From Streptomyces sp. NBC_01296 (lineage in GTDB: Bacteria > Actinomycetota > Actinomycetes > Streptomycetales > Streptomycetaceae), in assembly GCF_035984415.1 (NCBI RefSeq), contig NZ_CP130720.1, forward strand, positions 5,890,001 to 5,954,000: a stretch of DNA of 64,000 nucleotides. Direction: 5' to 3'. A program made the position numbers and the translations under genes. This document shows positions 1 to 8,154 of the stretch, piece after piece. The notes beneath the pieces were generated by a model. The model worked only from the letters and a program-made list of their open reading frames with translations. It ran no database searches and had not been told where the DNA came from. Each line of letters opens with the position of its first letter. Position 1 is the stretch's first letter.

Positions 1-46
1 CCCAGGAGGGGGTCCGGCCGGGCGGTGAACTCGGCACACTGGGTGC

Positions 47-709
47 ATGACCAAGGGCAACAGCACCAAGATCACTGACGAGCTGTACCGCTACATGCTC
101 GACCACAACCCCCCACTGGACGAGATCCAGCGGGGGCTGGTGGCGACGACGTACGGGAAGTTCCCGGACGTGGCCGGCATGCAGTCGGCGGAGGAGCAGG
201 GCCCGCTGCTGGCCTTCCTGGTCCGGCTGACGGGCGCCCGGCACATCGTCGAGATCGGCACCTTCACCGGTTTCTCGACCCTGTCGATGGCGCAGGCACT
301 GCCGGCGGACGGCAGGCTCGTCGCCTGCGACGTCTCGGAGGAGTGGACCGCGTACGGCCGTGAGGCGTGGGAGGCGGCGGGCGTCGCCGACCGGATCGAC
401 CTGCGCATCGCCCCGGCGCTGGACACCCTGCGCGCCATGCCGCAGGAGCCGCACATCGACATGGCGTACGTGGACGCGGACAAGGAAAGCCAGATCGCGT
501 ACTGGGAGGAGCTCGTTCCGCGGCTGCGCCCGGGCGGGCTGATCGTCACGGACAACACGCTGTACCACGGCACGGTCCTGGACGAGTCCGCCCAGGGCGC
601 GGCGGCGGGGGTGCGCGCCTACAACGACCACGTCGCGGCCGACTCGCGCATGGAGTCGGTCCTGCTGGCGATCTCGGACGGCATCACCCTGTCGCGCAAG
701 CGCCGGTAG
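47..709 (+). CDS. O-methyltransferase, CCoAOMT-like class I family
   Basis: Soluble 220-residue SAM-dependent O-methyltransferase of the catechol/caffeoyl-CoA type. The SAM loop is VEIGTFTGFSTLSMA (about residues 68-82), followed by the acidic ribose-binding region ACDVSEEW and the metal-site motifs VDADKE and VTDNTLYHG that define this cation-dependent family. Length is typical. The substrate cannot be read from sequence. The ATG has no strong ribosome-binding site, so it may be translated from a short leader. It faces the minus-strand fmdB-like gene convergently with a 15-base gap. Confidence 0.9.
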   Translation: MTKGNSTKITDELYRYMLDHNPPLDEIQRGLVATTYGKFPDVAGMQSAEEQGPLLAFLVRLTGARHIVEIGTFTGFSTLSMAQALPADGRLVACDVSEEWTAYGREAWEAAGVADRIDLRIAPALDTLRAMPQEPHIDMAYVDADKESQIAYWEELVPRLRPGGLIVTDNTLYHGTVLDESAQGAAAGVRAYNDHVAADSRMESVLLAISDGITLSRKRR

Positions 710-724
710 CGCGGCAGCGCCGGG

Positions 725-928
725 TCAGCAGCAGCCCCCACCGCCGCAGCAGCCCCCGCCGGAGGGGGCGGGGGCGCTGCTGGTCCCGCCCACGGCGACG
801 GCGGACAGCAGCTTGACGGTGTCGGCGTGCCCGGCGGGGCAGTCGGCGGGAGCGGACGACTCGGCCATGGGCCGGCTGACCTCAAAGGTGTCGTCGCAGG
901 TCCGGCAGCGGAATTCGTAACGAGGCAT
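725..928 (-). CDS. FmdB-family zinc ribbon protein
   Basis: Small 67-residue protein beginning MPRYEFRCRTC. The CRTCDDTFEV and CPAGH segments form the four-cysteine zinc ribbon of the FmdB/CxxC_CXXC_SSSS regulatory family. The C-terminus is a low-complexity GGGCCGGGGCC tail with four more cysteines, which probably adds metal binding or is simply disordered. Its partner is unknown. Confidence 0.85.
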   Translation of the reverse strand: MPRYEFRCRTCDDTFEVSRPMAESSAPADCPAGHADTVKLLSAVAVGGTSSAPAPSGGGCCGGGGCC

Positions 929-965
929 GGCCCAAGGCTACAGAGCGGGACGACCCCGCCACAGC

Positions 966-1033
966 CTCGGAGCCCGGCCAGGGCCTCGGGCCCGCCGCCA
1001 GGGCCTCGGAGTCCCGCCAGGGCCTCGGCTCGC
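966..1033. repeat. Short tandem repeat, about 20 bp period
   Basis: Three near-identical copies of CGCCAGGGCCTCGG start near 976, 996 and 1015, in the gap between the fmdB-like gene and the end of the DUF4383 gene. No function is apparent beyond possible transcription termination. Confidence 0.6.
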
Positions 1034-1050
1034 CGCCGCAGTCTCAGATC

Positions 1051-1758
1051 TCAGATCCCGTGCAGGGCGGCGGCGCGTGCCCGGTCCTCGCGTGCGGCCT
1101 GCTCGGGGTTGCGGGCGCGCCAGTACGGATTGTCGTGCGGCAGGGCGCTGCCCACCCGCCCGTACATCCCGAACCACATCAGCATCACGCCGACGACGAA
1201 GCTGAACAGCACGTTCTGGATCTGGAAGGCCAGGAAGTTGAGGCCGGTGTCCAGCAGGGCCAGGTTCACGAACCCGCTGGCAATGAAGGCCAGCCCCAGC
1301 ACGATGTTGAGGGTGGAGGCGAAGTTCCCGCCGATCACCATCCCGACGAAGAGCAGCAGCCCGATGCAGATCGACAGGACGCTCAGCGCGCCGTTGGTGT
1401 TCAGCGCGAGCACCCGGTCGCCGCCGGTGTCGAAGAAGCCGATCTGGTCGATGAGCCCGAGGATCCCGAAGACGACCAGCAGCAGACCCGTCAGGCCTGC
1501 GCCCACCCGGTACACCTTGCTGAGCTTGTGGTCGGAGGGCAGGTGCTCGTCGAGCCGGGCATTGACGGGATGCGCGACGCGCCGCACCAGATAGGGGACG
1601 TGCGGTGCGGGGAGCTCGATCGGCGCATGGGACACGTACGGCGCGTAGTGCTCATGGGGTTCGTGACACCCGTAGGCCGCGTGCGGTGCGGTCACGGGGG
1701 GTGCGCTCGCGCGGGGTGCGCCGGACGCACGAGACGTATGCGAAACGTGGGCAGCCAT
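1051..1758 (-). CDS. DUF4383 domain membrane protein
   Basis: A 235-residue integral membrane protein. After a His/Pro-rich cytoplasmic N-terminus of about 75 residues come four hydrophobic helices (GAGLTGLLLVVFGILGLI, ALSVLSICIGLLLFVGMVIG, TLNIVLGLAFIASGFVNLAL, FQIQNVLFSFVVGVMLMWFG) separated by short loops, the arrangement of DUF4383. The start chosen is the ATG at 1758 because GAGGAGGG lies five bases upstream; a longer frame reaches 1800 without such a site. Function unknown. The N-terminal HEPHEHY-type histidines could bind metal (inference). Confidence 0.8.
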   Translation of the reverse strand: MAAHVSHTSRASGAPRASAPPVTAPHAAYGCHEPHEHYAPYVSHAPIELPAPHVPYLVRRVAHPVNARLDEHLPSDHKLSKVYRVGAGLTGLLLVVFGILGLIDQIGFFDTGGDRVLALNTNGALSVLSICIGLLLFVGMVIGGNFASTLNIVLGLAFIASGFVNLALLDTGLNFLAFQIQNVLFSFVVGVMLMWFGMYGRVGSALPHDNPYWRARNPEQAAREDRARAAALHGI

Positions 1759-1818
1759 CACGCCCTCCTCTTCCAGCCACCTTCCAGCATCCGCCCGCAC
1801 CCCCGCTGCGACAAGCGC

Positions 1819-1907
1819 GGGCGGGGCGGGGCGGGGCGGGACCGGTGGCGGGACCGGGGCGGGGCAGTGTCGTCACCGGGGCGGGGCGGGGCGGGGCGGG
1901 GCGGGCG
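1819..1907 (+). repeat. GGGGC tandem repeat, G-quadruplex-capable
   Basis: Two blocks of GGGGC repeats, five G-runs at 1819-1840 and six at 1878-1907, fill the gap between the coiled-coil gene (ends 1914) and the DUF4383 gene (starts 1758), both on the minus strand. The plus strand meets the usual four-run quadruplex pattern many times over. Confidence 0.85.
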
Positions 1908-1913
1908 CGGACC

Positions 1914-3158
1914 TCAGCCGCTCCCGCGTCCGCCTCGGATGTCGGAGACGACCCGCCCCACGTCCGCGCGCACCTGCTCCATCTCCTGGAGGAAGTGCCA
2001 GTAGTCGGGGTGCCGCTCCTCCAGCGCGGCGAGCGCCCGCTCCATCCGCGCCACCGCCCCGTCCAGCGGCCCCGCATGCCGCGGATCGGGCACACTGCGG
2101 CCCTCCATCGCCAGCCGCTGCGCATCCCGGATCGCGAACCGGGTCCGCTGCACCTCCGCCTGCGGGTCCCGCGCGACCGCCTCCAGCCGCGACAGCCGGT
2201 CCTGCGCGGCCGACACCGCCTCGTCGGTCGCGTCCAGCGCACCCCGGACCGCCTCGACCAGCGCCCCGACGTCCGCCCAACGCTGCTCCTCCCGCGCCCG
2301 TGCGGCCTCCCTCAGCTGCTCCTCGGCCCGCGCCACGTCCCGTACGGCCTGGTCCGGCACCTGCTGCAGGTCCTGCCAGCACGCGGCACTGAACCGCCGG
2401 CGCAGCTCACTGAGGACCGGATCGACCCGGTCCGCCCGGTTGCGCAGCGCCTGCGCGCGGGTCCGCAGGCTCACCAGGCGCCGGTCGATCTCCGCGGCCC
2501 GCTCCGGGAGCCGCGCGACCTCGGCCCGTATGGCCTCCGCGTCCCGCAGGATCCGGTCCGCGCGCTGGACGGTCTCCTGCACCCCGTGCTGCGCGGCGCC
2601 CTGGTTCAGCAGGGTCAGCTCCGGCCCCAGCGCGGCCAGCCGCGCAGCGAACTCGTCGGCCCGCATCCCCTTGCCGCGCACGTCGTCCAGCGCCGTGCTC
2701 GCCGCGAGCAGCGCGGCCCTGGCCCGCTCCCGGGCGGGCGCCACCCGCGCCAGCTGCGTCTCGGCCTTGTCCAGCAGCGGCTGCAGCCCCTGCGCGAACC
2801 GGTCGAGCTCGCCCTTGACCCGCACGAGCTCGTCCCGCGCCCGCGTCAGCTGCTCCCGCGCCCGGGAGGCGACGGACCCCTCGAGGTCCACCCGGTCAAG
2901 GTCGTGCGCGTCGACGGCCTCGATGTACACATGGCTGACCTGGTCGATCCGCTGCCCGAGCGCGGCGAACCCCTCCCCGGCCTGCCGCGCCGCGGGAGAC
3001 CCGTCGGCGGCCGCGATGGTCTCCATGGAGATCCGCAGATCCCGCTGCGCGGTGTCCAGCTCGTAGAACGCGGCCGCGGCAGCATCCTTCGCCGCCTGCG
3101 CATCCGCCCGCCGACTCTCGTCCCGCCCGCCGAACCACCGCCGGGATGCCGTCGTCAC
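1914..3158 (-). CDS. Long coiled-coil protein, function unknown
   Basis: A 414-residue cytoplasmic protein with almost no predicted globular part: Ala, Arg, Glu, Leu and Asp in heptad-like order run from about residue 20 to the end. No transmembrane segment or known catalytic motif. The GTG at 3158 is chosen because GGGAGAGGGA lies just upstream; the frame stays open to 3353 but that extension would run across the tRNA gene on the other strand. Homologous coiled-coil proteins of this kind are conserved in Streptomyces; a scaffold or cell-shape role is only a guess. Confidence 0.75.
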   Translation of the reverse strand: MTTASRRWFGGRDESRRADAQAAKDAAAAAFYELDTAQRDLRISMETIAAADGSPAARQAGEGFAALGQRIDQVSHVYIEAVDAHDLDRVDLEGSVASRAREQLTRARDELVRVKGELDRFAQGLQPLLDKAETQLARVAPARERARAALLAASTALDDVRGKGMRADEFAARLAALGPELTLLNQGAAQHGVQETVQRADRILRDAEAIRAEVARLPERAAEIDRRLVSLRTRAQALRNRADRVDPVLSELRRRFSAACWQDLQQVPDQAVRDVARAEEQLREAARAREEQRWADVGALVEAVRGALDATDEAVSAAQDRLSRLEAVARDPQAEVQRTRFAIRDAQRLAMEGRSVPDPRHAGPLDGAVARMERALAALEERHPDYWHFLQEMEQVRADVGRVVSDIRGGRGSG

Positions 3159-3263
3159 AATCCCTCTCCCGTACCGCCTCCGCCATGCCCCGGTCCATTC
3201 TCTCCCACGGATGCGGGTTTGCGTGGGGGGTGCGGCTGCCATGTAGGCTGTCCACTCGTCCAC

Positions 3264-3338
3264 GGGTGTGTAGCTCAGGGGTAGAGCGCTGCTCTTACAA
3301 AGCAGATGTCGGCGGTTCGAAACCGTCCACGCCCACCA
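3264..3338 (+). tRNA. tRNA-Val(TAC)
   Basis: Complete cloverleaf: acceptor GGGTGTG (3264-3270) pairs with CACGCCC (3328-3334) with one G-T pair; D arm GCTC/GAGC; anticodon stem CTGCT/AGCAG with loop CTTACAA giving anticodon TAC at 3296-3298; T loop TTCGAAA; discriminator A and encoded CCA at 3336-3338. It is transcribed away from the coiled-coil gene and followed by a strong terminator. Confidence 0.95.
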
Positions 3339-3346
3339 GTACAAGT

Positions 3347-3376
3347 CCCCCAACCGATCTTGGTTGGGGGCCTTTT
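3347..3376 (+). terminator. Rho-independent terminator of tRNA-Val
   Basis: Nine-base perfect stem CCCCCAACC / GGTTGGGGG (3347-3355 with 3362-3370), six-base loop, then CCTTTT. It lies eight bases beyond the tRNA CCA. Confidence 0.9.
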
Positions 3377-3846
3377 GTCATCGTGCGCGGCACGTAGCGT
3401 GGGTCACCGTCCGGCCCTGCAGCCGTATGCAAGCCGCCCCGTCGATCGGTGCCAGACGGGCGGCGGGCGTCTCGTACTGAGCTGCGTGGAGTTCGTCGCC
3501 GGGCTGCCCGCGCGGGCGGACCTGTTCATGGGCGTGACGCGCCCTTGCGTGGGCTTCCATGAGGCAGGTCGGGATCGTCTCGGCCGGCCGCCGGTCACGG
3601 CTCCGAACGATTCCCCGGCCCAGAGTGATACCGAACTCGCCATGCGTCGCCCTCCCCTGCGCCGTCAGAATGCCCGAGCTGCATCCTCCCCACGGTGTGG
3701 GCTCGGGGTGGGACACGCAAAGGGGCCGGGCGTACGGGTCGCGCACCGGCACGTGGCCGGATCGCGGGCAACGTCCTGACGTGACCGGGTAGTTCGTCGT
3801 TACGGGAGCCTTGACGGGTTGTTGAGGGCCCGGCGATCGTCGGGGG
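3377..3846. other. Non-coding stretch, 470 bp
   Basis: No gene is supported. The best candidate is a 79-codon minus-strand frame (3404-3643) with a GGGGAGGG site, but its codons lack the third-position G/C bias of neighbours and its product is unrecognisable. The region is less biased than surrounding coding DNA and could be remnant sequence next to the tRNA; I found no tRNA-end duplication or integrase. Confidence 0.5.
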
Positions 3847-4476
3847 ATGGGCGAGTGGGTGGTGGGGGGTGTCGCGTTGCTGGCAGTCGTGGCCGGCGGC
3901 GTGGCGTACGTCGCTTTGGACCGCATGGCTAGAGACGGGTTCGAGCGGCGGCGGGATGATGAGCGGGCGCGGTTGCTGGCGCGGGTGGCGGGGCCAGCGG
4001 AGGTTGGGGGGGATCCGAAGTACGCCGATGTCGGGGGGATGCCGGCCGGGCGGGAGGGGCACGGGGACGCCGAGTTCACCACCGTGCTCGTGGAGTACTA
4101 CGCGTACGGGCTGACGCAGGCGCGCAGCAGCTTCGCCACCAGCCAGCGGTTTGCCGGGGCCGGCGCCGCCATACTGCTGCTCGGGGTGGCGCTGGCCGTG
4201 TGGAAGGCCGAGAGCAGTGGGGATCTCTACCTCGGCGTGGTCATGAGCTCGGTCGGCGTCGTCGTCACGCTCGTCGGGCAGCTGTTTCACCGGCGGGCCG
4301 ACATCGCGCTCAGGCACATGGCCGATCAGACCGCCTCCCTGCGTGAGGACCGGCGGGCCGCCGCCGCCATGCAGCAGGCCGTCGAGCTGCTCGACGAGGT
4401 CGCGGATCCTGTGCTGCGGGCGCGGCTGCAAGCTGGTTTGATCATGAAACTGTCCGGGGCCGAGCTGCCCCAGTAG
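3847..4476 (+). CDS. TRADD-N-associated membrane domain protein
   Basis: A 209-residue protein with an N-terminal signal-anchor helix (WVVGGVALLAVVAGGVAYVAL), a short cytoplasmic stretch, then the block EFTTVLVEYYAYGLTQARSSF preceding two adjacent transmembrane helices (GAGAAILLLGVALAVW and LGVVMSSVGVVVTLVGQLF) and FHRRADIALRHMADQ. This order, an EYY...QA.SSF segment, two helices, and a helical tail with ADxxLR, matches the two-helix membrane module found with TRADD-N domains in bacterial conflict systems. The effector partner normally fused to it is absent here. Family assignment is from memory of the motif pattern. Confidence 0.6.
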   Translation: MGEWVVGGVALLAVVAGGVAYVALDRMARDGFERRRDDERARLLARVAGPAEVGGDPKYADVGGMPAGREGHGDAEFTTVLVEYYAYGLTQARSSFATSQRFAGAGAAILLLGVALAVWKAESSGDLYLGVVMSSVGVVVTLVGQLFHRRADIALRHMADQTASLREDRRAAAAMQQAVELLDEVADPVLRARLQAGLIMKLSGAELPQ

Positions 4477-4491
4477 CGGGATAGTGGGGGT

Positions 4492-4737
4492 ATGTGCCGT
4501 TCCATCAAGACTCTGCGCCCGCCCGCCATCCCCGAGAAGGCCACCGAGGAGGAGATCCGCGCCGCCGCGCTGCAGTACGTACGGAAGGTGTCCGGGTTCC
4601 GGGCGCCCGCCGCGCACAATCAGGAGGTCTTCGAGGCCGCCGTGGAGGCGATTGCCGAGGCGACGCGGGACCTGCTGGACGGGCTGCAGGTCAGAGGCGC
4701 GGTGGCGGCCACCGCCACCGCCGCCGTCACCGCCTAG
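4492..4737 (+). CDS. DUF2277 family small protein
   Basis: An 81-residue protein opening MCRSIKTLRPP and carrying AALQYVRKVSGFRAP, the conserved signature of DUF2277, then a helix ending RDLLDGLQVR. The C-terminal Ala/Thr-rich 15 residues are extra. Family function is unknown. It follows the TRADD-N-associated gene by 15 bases in the same direction, so the two may be cotranscribed. Confidence 0.9.
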   Translation: MCRSIKTLRPPAIPEKATEEEIRAAALQYVRKVSGFRAPAAHNQEVFEAAVEAIAEATRDLLDGLQVRGAVAATATAAVTA

Positions 4738-4755
4738 GTTCGACCCGCCCCGGGG

Positions 4756-5265
4756 TCACGACATGCGGGAGCGGCGGCGCAGGACCCAGACGCCGGTGCC
4801 CAGTGCGCCTGCGGCCATCGTGCCGCCCAGGGCGATCTGGCCGGAGCTCATCGCGCCGATGCTGCCGCCCAGCCCGCCGCGTGCCGCGCCGGTGGTGACC
4901 TGGAGGGAGACGGTGACGCGCTGACCGCCCGCGCCGCCGCACTCGAAGGTGACGGAATGCGCGCCGGCGTTGGCGTTGCTGAAGACGGTGGCGTTGCCGA
5001 AGAGGTTGGTGGCCTCGAGGTTGCCCGGCGTCAGCCGTACGTCGCCGAAGGCGGTGGACGAGGCAAGGCCGGTCTTGGTCCCGCAGCCGGTGACGTTCAG
5101 GCTGACCCGGCCGCCGGGGGCGACTGCGGTGGGGGAGACTCCGGCAGAGGGCGAGGCCGCGTAGGCGATCGTGAGGGGAGTGGCCGCGGCGAGGACGAGG
5201 GTCGCGGCCGCGACCCTTGCAAGGAGGCGGCGGTTCGGCAGCTGGGCGAGCGGCTTGGCGGGCAT
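4756..5265 (-). CDS. Cell-surface protein with signal peptide and C-terminal anchor helix
   Basis: A 169-residue exported protein. A signal peptide (RRLLARVAAATLVLAAATPL, cleavage near AYA) leads into a beta-rich domain of about 100 residues with paired cysteines (VTGCGTKTG and FECGGAGG). It ends in a glycine/alanine hydrophobic segment and VWVLRRRSRMS, a membrane anchor with a positively charged stop. The ATG at 5265 is preferred because GAGGAG lies eight bases upstream. Function unknown. Confidence 0.75.
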   Translation of the reverse strand: MPAKPLAQLPNRRLLARVAAATLVLAAATPLTIAYAASPSAGVSPTAVAPGGRVSLNVTGCGTKTGLASSTAFGDVRLTPGNLEATNLFGNATVFSNANAGAHSVTFECGGAGGQRVTVSLQVTTGAARGGLGGSIGAMSSGQIALGGTMAAGALGTGVWVLRRRSRMS

Positions 5266-5454
5266 GGAGAGAACTCCTCGGGCTCCTCGAAACGGCACGG
5301 CCAGGCCACGGATGTGACGCGGATTCGGATGCGCACCGTGTTGTGGACGCTAGGAGCCCGGGCCCGGGGCGGCGATCGGGGCCGGGTGAACGGGTGAGCC
5401 GCTGCTCCGCCCGGGGGAACCGGTACGAGAGGGCTGCGGGCTGAGGGCTGCGGG

Positions 5455-6075
5455 CTACGCCGCTGTCGGGGCGGGGCGGCGGACGACGAAGGCCGCCAGG
5501 GCCCCCGCGGCGAAGAGGGCGATCACGGAGACCGCCGTGCCGAGCCAGGCGGCGCCGAGCCACTGGGTGCCGAAGTAGCCCAGGGCCACGCTGTACCCGG
5601 CCCAGGCCATGCCGGCCAGCACAGACCAGGGCAGGAACTCCATGAGCTTGCGGTGGGTCTTGCCCGCACCCAGGGAGACCACCGAGCGGCCGGCCGGGGC
5701 GAAGCGCGCGATCACCACGAGGGCGCCGCCGCCGCGGGCCAGGGCCGCGCCCAGGTGTTCCTGGGCCTGGGTGAGGCGGCGGGACCGGGCGATGGCGCGG
5801 TCCAGCCGGGCCCCGCCGCGCCGGGCCAGCCGGAACGCGGCCATGTCACCCAGTACCGACGAGGTCGCGGCGATGACCAGCAGCGCCAGGATGTCCGGCA
5901 CCTGCGCCGGAACCGGCACCGGCCCGGCCGCCCCGGCGGCTGCCGCAGCCGCCGCAGCAGTGATCACCAGAACCCCGCTCGGCAGCACCGGCAGGAAGAC
6001 GTCGAGCACGACGGACAGCGCCACCACGGCGTAGATCCATGGGCTCGTGGTCAGCGACCCCAGAGTCTCAAACAA
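5455..6075 (-). CDS. DedA family membrane protein
   Basis: A 206-residue DedA/SNARE-associated (VTT) protein. Visible features are the re-entrant proline region VLDVFLPVLPSGVLVI, the conserved GDMAAFRLARRGG segment, the signature RFAPAGRSVVSLGAGKTH, and a final helix ending in FVVRRPAPTAA. The family are proton-dependent lipid flippase-like proteins needed for membrane homeostasis. Start assigned to TTG at 6075 because GGGGAG lies seven bases before it and MFETLGSLTTSP begins the conserved part. Confidence 0.85.
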   Translation of the reverse strand: MFETLGSLTTSPWIYAVVALSVVLDVFLPVLPSGVLVITAAAAAAAAGAAGPVPVPAQVPDILALLVIAATSSVLGDMAAFRLARRGGARLDRAIARSRRLTQAQEHLGAALARGGGALVVIARFAPAGRSVVSLGAGKTHRKLMEFLPWSVLAGMAWAGYSVALGYFGTQWLGAAWLGTAVSVIALFAAGALAAFVVRRPAPTAA

Positions 6076-6239
6076 AGCGGGACTCCCCAGTCCGATTGAC
6101 GTGCTTCGGCATGAAGCGCCGCGACGTCGCGGGGGAGCGGCAGGAGCGGCTTGACAGCCATACAGCGTACGCCTGGCGTTGGTGCGCCGTACGCCCGGGG
6201 GCCTCCCGGCCCACAGTGTGTCAGCCCCCTCCGTCCGTC

Positions 6240-7907
6240 TCAGTCCGCCGCCGTCAGCTCGCGGTCCAGCACCGTCACCAGCCGGGCCCGCTGCTGTCCC
6301 TTGCCGGCTTTGTGCGCCTGGTCCAGGCGCAGCCGGGCCGACCGGCCCGCCAGCGCCAGCGTCATCAGCTGGTTCCCGAACCACGGCCCACCCGTACGAC
6401 GCCAACTCAGTGGCGGACGCCCCGTCCGCCCGTGCCGCGAGAACCCGCGCCCCAGCCACCGCCCCGCCCGCGACCAGCCCAGCCGGAAGCCCCACTTCAC
6501 CACCGTGTGGATCGAGTTGTGCACCGGCGAGCACGTCAACTGGAACACCCGCGCCGTACTGGGTATTCGGGGCTCGGCCACGTACGCGTGATGCACGTCC
6601 CCGGACAGCACGCACACCGTCGCCGGCGCCCGCGGCCCCGTCCCGACCTCCTCGATCAGATCGCTGAGCACCGCGAACGAGGCCGGGAACGCCGCCCAGT
6701 GCTCCAGATCGCTGCGCCGCCGCAGATCCTCCCCGATCCGCGCCCACCGCGACCCCCGCTCACCACGGCACAGCGCGGCATTCCACACCTCCGCGTCATG
6801 TATCAGCGGCGGCATCAGCCACGGCAGCGAAGAACCGATGAGGAGGTGGTCGTAACCGCCGTGCCCGGCAAGGGCGTTGTCGCGGAGCCACTGCTGCTCC
6901 GCCGGATCGAGCATGGCCCGCCCGTCCTCGGCCAGCACCCGCGCCGCCCGCGTATCCACCATGAGCAGCCGCGACCGGCCGAAGTCGCGCCGATAGCTCC
7001 AGCGCACCGAGCCCGGATCGGCATCCGCCGCGGCGGCGAAGGCCCGCAGCGCATCCGTACCGTCCGGGGTCTTGCGTACGGCCTCGTACAGCGGGTCGGC
7101 GGCGAGCTCGGCCGGCGAGAGATTCCCCAGGTGCTGGTACACCCAGTACGACATCAGCCCGCTGAGCACCCGCTCCTGCCACCACGGCGTCGCCCGCATC
7201 TGCGCCAGCCAGGCCGCGCTGGTGTTCCAGTCGTCCACGACATCGTGGTCGTCGAATATCTGCAGGCTGGGGACGGTGGAGAGCAGCCAGCGGATCTTCG
7301 GGTCGAGCCAGGACTCGTAGTAGAGCCGCGTGTACTCCTCGTAGTCCGCGACCTGCGCGCCGGGCGCATCCCGCAGATCCCGCCGGGCCGCGATCCACTG
7401 TCTGGTCTCCCGGGACAGCTGGTCCGCGTACACCTGGTCGCCCAGCAGGAGCAGCACATCCGGCCGCACCTCGTCCGGATCGGCGGCCAGCCGCGCCGCG
7501 AGGGTGTCCAGGGCATCCGGACCGTGCGGCCCGTGCCGGCCGGCCGGCGGCGCGGCCTGCCGGCAGGACCCGAACGTCACCCGCAGCCCCGGGGCCGGCC
7601 GCCCGGCCGCCGCGACGGCGGGCGTGGTGATCGTGCTCGGCGGGAAGGCCGTGCCCGCCGGCGGCCAGACCTGCACGCCGTCGAGCAGCACCTCGTACGC
7701 CGTGGTGCTCCCCGGGGTCAGGCCGGTCACGGGCACCAGGGCGTAGTGGTGCCCGGCGACCTGGAAGGTGCGCACGCTGCCGGCGGCCCCGTCGGCGCAG
7801 CGCACTTCGGCCGTGCACGGGCGGTCGGCCTCGACCCATATCGTGGCCGAACCGCCCGTGTCCCAGTCGACATAGCGAAGCAGCGGCCCCAGACGCAATC
7901 CGGCCAT
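6240..7907 (-). CDS. Alkaline phosphatase D (PhoD)-like metallophosphatase
   Basis: A 555-residue enzyme. An N-terminal Fn3-like sandwich (SATIWVEADRPCTAEVRC, TGLTPGSTTAYEVLLDG) precedes the PhoD catalytic domain: TFGSCRQ, LLLLGDQVYAD, IFDDHDVVDDWN, IGSSLPWLMP and LSGDVHHAY, which carry the metal-binding Asp/Asn/His residues. It hydrolyses phosphate mono- or diesters. Unlike classical secreted PhoD it has no twin-arginine or other signal peptide, so it should act in the cytoplasm. A 165-base gap separates it from dedA. Confidence 0.85.
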   Translation of the reverse strand: MAGLRLGPLLRYVDWDTGGSATIWVEADRPCTAEVRCADGAAGSVRTFQVAGHHYALVPVTGLTPGSTTAYEVLLDGVQVWPPAGTAFPPSTITTPAVAAAGRPAPGLRVTFGSCRQAAPPAGRHGPHGPDALDTLAARLAADPDEVRPDVLLLLGDQVYADQLSRETRQWIAARRDLRDAPGAQVADYEEYTRLYYESWLDPKIRWLLSTVPSLQIFDDHDVVDDWNTSAAWLAQMRATPWWQERVLSGLMSYWVYQHLGNLSPAELAADPLYEAVRKTPDGTDALRAFAAAADADPGSVRWSYRRDFGRSRLLMVDTRAARVLAEDGRAMLDPAEQQWLRDNALAGHGGYDHLLIGSSLPWLMPPLIHDAEVWNAALCRGERGSRWARIGEDLRRRSDLEHWAAFPASFAVLSDLIEEVGTGPRAPATVCVLSGDVHHAYVAEPRIPSTARVFQLTCSPVHNSIHTVVKWGFRLGWSRAGRWLGRGFSRHGRTGRPPLSWRRTGGPWFGNQLMTLALAGRSARLRLDQAHKAGKGQQRARLVTVLDRELTAAD

Positions 7908-7994
7908 GCAACTCCCCCTCCTCCGTAGCCCCTTCGATCACGGTACGACGGGGAGGGGGAGCGTGGCCTCCCCCTGGCGGGGGAAAGGCCGGGT

Positions 7995-8146
7995 GAATGG
8001 TCGGTGGCGAGGTCGGTGGCCGGTCGAGCGGCCGGTCAGGCGACCGGTCGGGTGACCGGTCAAGCGGCCGGTTCGGCCTTCGGATCGGTCTTCGGTTCGG
8101 CCTTCGGTTCGGTCTTCGGGTCCGCCTCCGGTTCGGCCTCGCCCCG
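7995..8146. repeat. Degenerate 12-bp repeat and ACCGGT palindromes
   Basis: Downstream of the HNH gene, 8066-8140 consists of degenerate TTCGGTTCGGCC units, and 8017-8075 of repeated CCGGTC/GACCGG palindromes. Read on the minus strand in a frame different from the HNH gene, the units encode repeats of EPKA and EPKT. Confidence 0.7.
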
Positions 8147-8154
8147 TCGGCGGA

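Noticed and set aside
3404-3643. 79-codon minus-strand ORF with a GGGGAGGG site
   Set aside because: Codon third positions are not GC-biased like real genes here and the product resembles nothing known.
3264-3846. tRNA-associated genomic island
   Set aside because: No integrase and no second copy of the tRNA 3' end were seen; the tRNA is followed by its normal terminator.
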